64,000 bases of DNA from Akanthomyces muscarius (taxonomy: Eukaryota > Ascomycota > Sordariomycetes > Hypocreales > Cordycipitaceae), in assembly GCF_028009165.1 (NCBI RefSeq), contig NC_079243.1, forward strand, positions 4,340,001 through 4,404,000. The letters run 5' to 3'. Every line of letters begins with the position of its first letter. The first letter of the stretch is position 1. Shown here one piece after another: positions 56,194 through 64,000 of this stretch. Below the pieces are notes generated by a model. The model ran no database searches. It saw only the letters and a list, made by a program, of their open reading frames with translations, and was not told the DNA's origin. Position numbers and translations under genes: made by a program.

Positions 56194-57725
56194 TTACATG
56201 ACCACACAGCAGCCGCAACCGCCTTTCTTATCTTCTTCGGGTTCAAACTGCGGCACTTGCTGTATTTGCGGTGGTGTAGCTTGCGGCGGGGCCATTACGG
56301 CGGTATTGCCCGGGCGCGGGCTAGGTACGGGTGTGCCTGGTGGCTTGTCGATGATCTTGGGCATGGTCGAGTACATGGAGCCAGTGCGCATGAGCGGTCG
56401 GTTTGTGATGGCGGGCTTAAGCGGCCACTCGTCCTCTGCCGGCTCACCATCTTTTTCGGGATCGGCGCCGGGCTTGGGTAGGCCCAGAGAATTGGTGTTG
56501 AGAGGGCGAAAATCCTTATCATATGCGTCGCCAAATGTGCCGTCCTTCTCCATCTGCTCTTGGGCCATCTTCTTCGCGACAAAGGGTGGTATCTGCTGAT
56601 CGGGGGGCAGTCGTGGGTCGGGCTTGAATGTGTTGGCCATCCAGGGCGGCTCACCCTCAGGGTGCTTCGTTCGAGACGCGGCTCGTCCATTTCGCGTGAC
56701 CGGCCGCGAGCCAGCGCTGCCCGGAGAATCTTTGCCTTTGGTACCAGGTCTCGAAGGTGTGCTGGAGCTAGTCTTGCGGATGTGCTTCTTTGGCGAAGAA
56801 TCGGTAATGGAGCGTTTACCGCTTGGCATGCTGTTGCCTGCATCTCTAAATGCGGCACTAGCGCTGCGAGAACGTGTTTTGTTGTAGGACAGGCGATCGT
56901 CTTCGTCAGAGTTTTGACGGGCAGCAAGGGAGCCGTGCTCGAGGAAGCCGAGTGAGATTGGGGCCGGACTCGCTTTGGCCACAGGTATACGGGTGCTGCC
57001 GGTGAGGGCGTTGGAGGTAAAATAGGAACCGGCCGCGGCCTCGGCGATTTCCTGAGGGGTTCGCAGATCCCAGCTCGGCGGCGACGAGAGCGGCTCAAGC
57101 GAAGAGGAGTCCTTCTTGGGGCGGTTCAAGTTGTTCAGGTTGGGTTCGGATTCGGTGCTATGGCTGAGACGGCTTTCGTTCCTTCGCGCGGTGCGGCTGG
57201 AAGTTCTTCCCTTGGGTAGGAAGAAGCCGGCAGCCTCGAGCTCTTCGGTCTCTATTCTGGCCAGTTTATCTCTGTGAATCCATTTGGATTGGTCCTGGCT
57301 GTACACAAATTGGTCGCTCTGGGCCTTTTCCTCCTCTGAGAGGCCCGGGAGCAACTCTCGCTGGTAGTCGGAACCTTTGGACCATTTGGAGCTGTGCAGG
57401 TTATCGGCGGACCGCATTTTGCGGGCAGTCATTTCGTGAGTGATTGTTCTTGGTGCAGTTCGGGCATCATGTGTGGGAAAAGCAGAAGCCGCGTGAGATT
57501 GTTCGTAGGACGTGTTGGCAGGATCGCGGAGCTGGCCCTGATTGCAGACAGAAGTTGGTTAGCTGGACGCTCGACAACGCGTCACACCCCTGAAGGCAAG
57601 TATCAGATGCAGCAACATACCTCTACGTTGATGCGAGAATAGTCCCAGTCACGCTCATCGCCATGGCTACTGCTGGGAGGAGTCAAAGCCGACGCCGGCC
57701 CTGGTACAGAAGCCACGGCAGCCAT
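56194..57725 (-). CDS. teaR: TeaR-like prenylated cell-end protein (CaaX)
   Basis: Two exons, 57725-57621 and 57537-56194 (83-bp intron), 482 residues. The first exon ends DYSRINVE and the second continues GQLRDPANTSY in frame. Largely disordered: Ser, Pro, Arg and Lys-rich with a conserved N-terminal block (KWSKGSDYQRELLPGLSEEE, then HRDKLARIETEELEAAGFF). The C-terminus is CGCCVVM: the last four residues (CVVM) form a CaaX box with Met, typical of farnesylation, with adjacent Cys for further lipidation. That end plus the N-block suggests the TeaA receptor TeaR of filamentous ascomycetes, which anchors polarity markers at hyphal tips. The symbol is tentative. Confidence 0.75.
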
Positions 57726-60705
57726 TGGTTACCACAGTGGCGGAACGGCAGTGGCTGGTACGACAATGAGGAGGCGACGGATTATGGCGGCAGCCAGGAA
57801 GCGCCAGGAAGTTGGAGAGTTGTACAAAACCAAGACACAGGAGAAGGAGTAGAAAGCCGGGCTGGAAGAAGACTGCGCGGACACACTCAAGCGGCCGTCT
57901 TGGCAGACGGCAACGAGGTATCACGAAAAATCGCAATGGTGTGCGAGTTCGGTCGTCGGATGGTAAGGCAAGCAGTGTGCTTGTCGATCCCCTGAGCGCT
58001 AATCAAAGGAGGCTCATGGAAATGGTGGAGAGGCAGCGTGCAAAGGGCAATGCAGGCTGATCGATGGGGAGCAATGGGAAGAATGCTGGATATGGGACTA
58101 ACGACGCCAGAAGAAGAGATGAGAGAAAAAAGAGGCAGCGGCAGCCCAAGGATAGCCAAAGCGGAGCAGCGCCATGCATTCACTGGTGATGCAGTCTGGG
58201 TGTGGTGGTGGGCGAGTGGATGAAAGGGTGGACGGGAGTGGACGGGGGAGGTGGAATTGGGCGGCGGGCGTGGAGGAAAGGCAAAAGGGCGGCATCACAG
58301 ATGGGCTGGCAAACTGGGGATGGGAGAGTTTGAGGGAGCTACGCCACCAGTGGCTGCTAGTTACAGCACGGCGCAGTGGCTGTAACAGACTCACAGCATG
58401 CCTCAGGTACCTAGGTACCTTGTTCATGTCATTACAGCACAGGATATAGCGCTAGATACTGATAGTGCTCTGTGAAGCCCCGCTGTCGACTCCCCTCGCC
58501 CCCCAAGCAGCCACTGTATTTTCTTTTTCGTCTCTCCAAGCAGGCAGGGCAGGGGGCAGGGTCCAGCTCACCTGTTCGCTGATGCGTTGTCGACAAATGA
58601 GACACATGCGGCCAAAAGCAAAAATAGAACAAACCAAATGCCTGATTCAAGCAGATTTGCCATTGCCATGCCGTCTCTCCGTAGCCACGGAGAATTTTTC
58701 TTTTTCCCTTCTTAGCCCGTTGGCTTGGAATGGTGAATGGGTCGCCGTCTGGTGTTAATTTAACATTTTATAGCGTCTGCAACACCTGCAACCCACCACG
58801 CTGCTGCATGTACCGCTACAGATTGATTGCCTGCAGGGGGGTCCCGAGCCGTGTGCAGTAGCCTGCAGCCAGGGCATTGGACGAGCTGGTGGGAACATGC
58901 AGACATATTATAATGAGTACTGGTACCAATGTATGATTCTAATTAATCTTCTGCTTGCATCATTATTCCCAGCGCCCAGTCTTGTTGTGGTTCTATTTCG
59001 GGTTCGCGCCTGGTTCCTGTGCCTGTGCGTGTTCCGCTGCCAGCTGCCGCCTGTTGGCTTACTACCTACGCCATCTCCTCTTCCACACCATGGCATGCAT
59101 CAATCACTTCAAATCCCCGTTCCATCCATCCTCTACCCTCCACCCGTCTCTTGTTCCCGTTCTCCGAAAAACACCATCGCTGCTGTCGGCGCTACTGCCC
59201 ATAGCGTCCTCCGCTGCCAGGATTGCCAATGTCATCTTGACCGGGACATGGCCCTAATCCAGGTACGCTCAACTCCAAGTGGGCTCGCCCAAAACTCTGT
59301 CCGCGGGCGTCAGCTTCTGTTTGCTAATAGCATCGTGTCTGCTAATAGCATCATGTCGAGCCAGTTGCGCTGCCAGCAGTGGCGCCCTTTCTCATCATAC
59401 AGTCTTTGCGTCGTTTTGCCAGCATCTTGTGTCCAACTCTCGCCCAACATTCTACCTTATCCACGCCCCCAAGCGCATGTTCAAGGGCGATCATCGCCGC
59501 ACGGCTCCATTCGCCTGGTTCGTGCCGCTGCCCGACCAATGGCTGGGGCGGCCGAAATTACTACTCTACGCTTTGGGACCCTGGTCCAGCCCAGTGGTAC
59601 GGATACCATCTCCCACTTCACATTATTAGTAGCAACTTCAATAGCCCGCCCGGCGGACCCTCCCGAACACGCCTAGTCCGCTGGCCAAAATAGAATCTAG
59701 CCAATTACTCCGCGGAGCTGGCTCTTCTTCTCTGTGAAAAATGGGCTTTGATTCGATACATCGCCGTTGTGGCTTGCTACTGATACAGTCTCTTCGGCTC
59801 GAGCCAGGAACACTAGGTTGATTGGGCCAATGGCGACGGCTGGATTACCCTTGATCGGGACCGTTTCTATGCCATGCAAACTGCTATCCGGTCGTCATTT
59901 TGCCAGTAACCACAACCCGGCTCAGTCTAGGTTTTTCAATAATTGCAAAGAGCCCTTGTTTGTCTGCTTTGCGCAAAGCAACCTCGCTCCACCCATCACG
60001 GGTGACAAACAGATGCCGCCGTTTGGTCGTGGCGTGAGCCGCTCGGCCATCGGCGACCAACAAATCATTTGCCAGCACTTGCTGGCCGCACAATTAAATG
60101 CTCGATCAAAGCTCCTAGCCGAGATTGCTGCCATGATGCTACAACACATGTCGTCAAGCCTGACAGTCCCATTCCGCATATCCAACATCTGTGTAGCCCC
60201 TGTCGGCGCCAGTTTCAGACTCCAACGAAACAAACGCGGCCGAATCGAGCTCCGTTGACGAGAGTGAGGGCGCCAGGTCTTTTGTGTGATGATGTTGCTT
60301 TCGGCATGGATCCGGTGGGGTTGAGCATTGACGATGCAATACAGACAGGGCTCTTACAGCGTGCAGTCACATTTATTGAAGCTTGGCGGATATTTAAATC
60401 CACTAGTCTCTCGTGCTGATAGATTGGGAAGCAACCAAACGCTCGTCGCCAGAGTGTCAACGGAAATGCCTTACGCTGTTCGCGGCGAAGCCACAGCATG
60501 CATGCCGCCGAGACTTGCGTTTGCTTTTGTCAGCACCAAGCATATTCCATTGTAGGGTCATGGCGCCCCTTCTCAACAATTGCCATTTTTGTTGTTGTGG
60601 CGGTGACAGTCTCTCGCGCTCAACCATGACGAGACGGCCGCCTGGTGTTGGTGGGGTTCTGCGGCCTCGCTCGTCAGCCTCCCACTTCAACTTGTCTCTT
60701 ATACA
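57726..60705. other. 3-kb region without a convincing gene
   Basis: Holds the TeaR-like promoter, a GGTACC double palindrome (58405-58420) and the metallophosphoesterase promoter. A frame at 58897-59676 starts with ATG but has no recognisable protein composition. I judge it non-coding or unproven. Confidence 0.45.
59323..59358 (+). repeat. 18-bp imperfect tandem duplication
   Basis: GCTAATAGCATCGTGTCT is followed directly by GCTAATAGCATCATGTCG (two mismatches). Confidence 0.85.
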
Positions 60706-61908
60706 ATGGCAACAACAGGCAAGACAAAGGCCCGGACCACTCGTCGCACCCGGATAGTTTGCATATCAGATACACACAATTGCACCGTCAAACTCCCGCC
60801 TGGCGATGTCCTGATTCATGCGGGCGACATTACGAACCAGGGCAGCCATTCAGAGGTCTGTGGCCAGTGCCCACAGAGCGAAACCCCAGCGAAGCATGCT
60901 TACGGAATATACAGCTCTCCAAAGCGGTAAAATGGCTGGAAGGCCTACAATACGAAGCCAAGATAATCATAGCTGGTGCGTTTCGATGCAGCAATCGATG
61001 GTTGGCACAGGTCTTGTGCTGACATGATGGCAGGCAACCATGACATCACTCTCGATGCCGACTTTTACGCCAGACACGGCCATGACTTTCACAACAAAAA
61101 GCCGGAATCTCACGAAGAATGTCTAGCGCTGGTCCAAAGCTCACCATCGCTGACTTATCTGCATCATGAGACGGCCACGATCCGGCTGTCGTCCCCGACT
61201 GGGCCGCGAACCGAGTTTACCGTCTTTGGGTCGCCCCTCGCGCCGGCGTTTCGCAACTGGGCATTTTACTATCCCCCGCTCCTCGAAAGCTTGTCCTGCT
61301 GTGAAACGTCGATAGCGACGAGTGACGAGCTCCCCACTTCCCCGTGGGAGGACATCCCAGCGCGCGCAGACATTGTCGTAACTCATACCCCGCCACGCGA
61401 CCACTGCGACGATCGCGGCGGCGTCGACCGTCCCACTGGCTGCGAGGCGCTTCGTCGCGCGCTCTGGCGCGTCCGTCCACGGCTCGCCGTCTGCGGCCAC
61501 ATGCACGAGGGCCGGGGCGTGTCACGCGTGTCGTGGGATCTGGGCCGTCGGTATGGCGAGCGCGACGACGACGACTCGGCGGGGGCATGGCAGGATCCTG
61601 GCGCAGGAGGCAACAACAAGATAAGCCTGGTTAATTTAACGGCCAAGAACGCAAGCCTACCGCTGGATAACGACGGACTATGGTATGAGGACGGCACTGG
61701 TGATGTGCCTATAGAACGCCGTGGCGAGGCAAAAGCTTCCGGGGAGGCTGGTGGTGAGATGGTAGCACCAGGCTGGCATGGACGCAGAGAGACGTGTGTA
61801 GTCAACGCTGCTATTTTGAAGAGCAAGTTTCCACATAAGGGCGGGAAGCAGTTCAACAAGCCGATTGTCGTGGACCTCGACCTTCCTGTAGTGGAGGGAA
61901 GTAGGTGA
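60706..61908 (+). CDS. Calcineurin-like metallophosphoesterase
   Basis: Two-metal phosphoesterase of the MPPED/UPF0046 type. Exons 60706-60855, 60915-60975 and 61034-61908 (introns 59 and 58 bp), 361 residues. Metal-site motifs in order: CISDTHN, HAGDITNQG, AGNHD (created by the second splice), VVTHTPPRDHCD, CGHMHEG. The first intron has a weaker donor (GTCTGT). A low-complexity loop near residues 230-310 is followed by a conserved end (CVVNAAILKSKFP, KPIVVDLDLP). Cytosolic, substrate unknown. Confidence 0.88.
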
Positions 61909-62611
61909 GGTGCTGACAGGAGCTTGTACACTGCACTTACAAACTTGCCAGTAGATTTTGATAATTTTGAATGGTTACATGTTCACTTCGACAATTACGC
62001 CGCATACAGCAATCAAGTTGGGTCTATACCTTACTAAATTTCTGACAATGCAATGGGCCATGTGGCCGTGTCCAACCTTCGCACCCACCACCACCTTGCC
62101 TACCCGATCGTTCGATCCAGCACATCTACCCTTTTCCGCAGCTTCCTCATTCACAAGATCTACGCTGCATCTCCCCGCCTCCTCTGTTGACTCTTTTCCC
62201 TGCAATGGGTCCACGGCCGTCGCATGTGACGTTGGACCCCGTCCCATCCCGTCGCCCTCCACGTATGACGTAGGTCGTCGGGCCGGGACGCCAATGTGGA
62301 TCGCGGGGAGCATCATCGATCTGGGGCCGGGCATTAATTAAATAAAAAGCAAAAAGCCAAGGGACGTATAACGAATAAGGCTGTTGATGTCACGTCATTG
62401 TGCTTTATTTTAGCTTCTTGGCTTTTGAATGTATCTTTTTGTACTCTTTTTGTGTGAGGCTTTGGGCATCAAGAGAGAGCCGCATGCCGTGTTACTTGTA
62501 AGCCCGCTTGACACATCCCTGGGGGTGTCACAAACGTCGCAGGACGGTGGCAAGTGGAAGCAAAATGGGTTCAATAGCCTTTGCGGTAGGCATTGCTGCT
62601 CGTCTATGGAG
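61909..62611. other. convergent intergenic region
   Basis: 3' UTRs of the metallophosphoesterase (+) and methyltransferase (-). No gene seen. Confidence 0.5.
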
Positions 62612-63604
62612 TTACTGCTTCACAGCTTGGAGGGTATAGGTCAATGGTACTCTCCAGCGCTCGCTCTTTAACGCGTATTCGCCTGGCGCATGTCAGCATT
62701 CATTCGTAAATCGCCCAAGTGTAGCGGCAGTGTCGACAGTAGCGTGTCTAGCAACTCACCTCCTCCAATCTCCTCCATCTGGCCCGGGATGGCGTCCCAC
62801 GGCACGCTCTGGTGCTCCGCGAGCCCCGTCACCCGCAGGCCTGCATCCAGCAGCGCCTGCACAATCTCCCCCATGCCATGGCTAAACTCGGCCGACACCG
62901 TATTCTCAAACTCGTGCGGCTCGTGCCGGACATAGGTCGAGCCCTCATCAAAGACCGACGCCTGCCCGCCGCGCTCAAAGTAGGGGTGCTTGACGACCAG
63001 CCTCCCATCCTCGCGCGGCACGTTGTCGTCCAGCGCACAGAGCATCGGATGGGCTTCGCGGATGAACAGCCTCCCGCCGGGGCGGAGCAGCCCGGCGACG
63101 ACGCCGGCCCAGCGCCGAACGTCCGGGATCCAGCACAGCGCGCCGATGCCGGTGAAGACGAGGTCAAAGGCTTGGCTGGGCAGCACGGAGAGGGCAGCGT
63201 AGACCGAGGCTTCGACGAAATCGACCTTTTCGCCGCCGGAGCGGTGCGTGGCGGCGGCGAGCTTGCGCGCCTCGGTGAGGGAGGCCGGGGAGAAGTCGAG
63301 GCCGGTGACGGAGGCGGCGCCGCGCCGGGCGAGGCTTAGCGTGTCGGTGCCAATGTGGCACTGGAGGTGCACGCAGCGCAGGCCGGATATGTCCCCGAGG
63401 AGCGGAATGTCGAACCGGGCCACTTCGGAGAGATAGTTGGGGTCGGCAATGAAGTCTTGAATGTTGTAGTCTGGCGATGCCGCGTGCTGCGGAAGCTGCG
63501 TGTAAGTAGAGGGAGGAGTCTGAGTGTGTTGGTGGGCGACTAACAAGAGGAGCACGCTCATCCCAGTTCTTCCTGTTGAGGCTTTCCCAGTCTACGTTTG
63601 CCAT
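62612..63604 (-). CDS. SAM-dependent small-molecule methyltransferase
   Basis: Class I methyltransferase, 285 residues. Three exons: 63604-63545, 63486-62760 and 62682-62612 (introns 58 and 77 bp). Start MANVDWESLNRKNWDERA, completed as PLHAASPDYNIQDF after a GTTAGT donor. SAM motif I: CVHLQCHIGTDTLSLARRGA and GLDFSP. Later CWIPDVRRW and LRPGGRLFIREAHP (motif III). The simple frame would read through to 62668, but a GTGAGT donor at 62759 and splicing to 62682 give the conserved end GEYALKSERWRVPLTYTLQA, which supports this model. The acceptor substrate is unknown. Confidence 0.87.
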
Positions 63605-64000
63605 CTTTTTGTGTTTTGATCAAAATTGCAATGAAATGAAATTAGGAGAAAGTACAGAGTTATAGTATCATGGAGTCAAGTCGGAGCAACGTCTTGATAT
63701 ATCTCGGTGTGTTGATGCTTGCGCTAAGCCCGACTCAGCTCGCCGACGCCGTTGCGATTCTGAAAAGGGTAGCTCGGATAGTCTGCCCGGCCTGATCCCA
63801 ACGGTGTGAATCATACGTATCTTGGCATCAAAATGACACCTTCTATTGCAATGACGGTAGTCTTTCTCTAATTGGCAGGCTCAACGGCTGTGGCTATGGC
63901 GCCCTTACCCTGCGCCTGTTAGTCGGGAATACCAGGCAGGCTGCCTCGAAGTGTTATAAGCGATTAGCAGCCTGCAACTTTACCTGGCAGCTGCAGTGAG
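63605..64000. other. intergenic at window end
   Basis: Methyltransferase promoter; no gene seen. Confidence 0.5.

Noticed and set aside
58897..59676. 259-residue plus-strand frame with a hydrophobic start
   Set aside because: It begins with ATG but the composition after residue 50 is Pro/Ser/Cys-rich and random-looking. No domain or splice support.
61975..62334. 119-residue minus-strand frame
   Set aside because: Between converging gene ends, no motif, composition not protein-like.
62668..62759. Read-through C-terminus of the methyltransferase
   Set aside because: A GTGAGT donor and CCAG acceptor replace it with a conserved-looking end (residues LTYTLQA); read-through gives an unrelated tail.

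Overview
The window is nuclear DNA of a filamentous ascomycete, most likely a sordariomycete of the order Hypocreales. The genes carry short introns (about 50-200 bp) with GT..AG ends and CTAAC/CTGAC-type branch sites. They are spaced by UTR-rich intergenic DNA, and several products are ascomycete-specific (TeaR-type prenylated protein, YTP1 family, two Zn2Cys6 regulators). I could place 26 protein-coding genes and resolve exon structures for most of them by joining frames at splice sites that restore conserved domains. I saw no rRNA, tRNA, CRISPR array or intact transposon.

Layout, left to right. 1-25.6 kb is a housekeeping block: sterol O-acyltransferase (+) converging on cytosolic Hsp90 (-); a flavin-reductase-like protein (-) head-to-head with mitochondrial ribosomal protein bL31m (+); a small hypothetical gene; retromer sorting nexin Vps5 (-); TFIID subunit TAF5 (-) head-to-head with Mediator subunit Med11 (+); two small single-pass membrane proteins in tandem (+); an APH-fold small-molecule kinase (+); a YTP1-like membrane protein (+); and protein phosphatase methylesterase PPE1 (-). 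25.6-32.2 kb has no convincing gene and is the upstream region of a Zn2Cys6 regulator (+). A fungal hypothetical protein (-), the CUE-domain RNA polymerase II degradation factor Def1 (+) and a PEBP-family protein (+) follow.

42.1-55.3 kb is the most interesting part: eight adjacent genes that look like one sugar or sugar-acid catabolic cluster. They are an aldo-keto reductase, an SDR resembling fungal L-rhamnose-1-dehydrogenase, a pathway-type Zn2Cys6 activator, a class II aldolase, an SMP-30 lactonase, a DenD-like NAD-dependent dehydrogenase, an MFS sugar transporter and a second SDR. Three gene pairs in it are divergent. The set gives uptake, oxidation to a lactone, lactone opening, further oxidation, C-C cleavage and aldehyde reduction under a local regulator, but it has no sugar-acid dehydratase. 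It therefore does not match the standard fungal L-rhamnose (LRA) set. The substrate is not determined by the sequence.

55.3-64 kb returns to ordinary genes: a TeaR-like CaaX protein (-), a long non-coding stretch, a calcineurin-like metallophosphoesterase (+) and a small-molecule methyltransferase (-).
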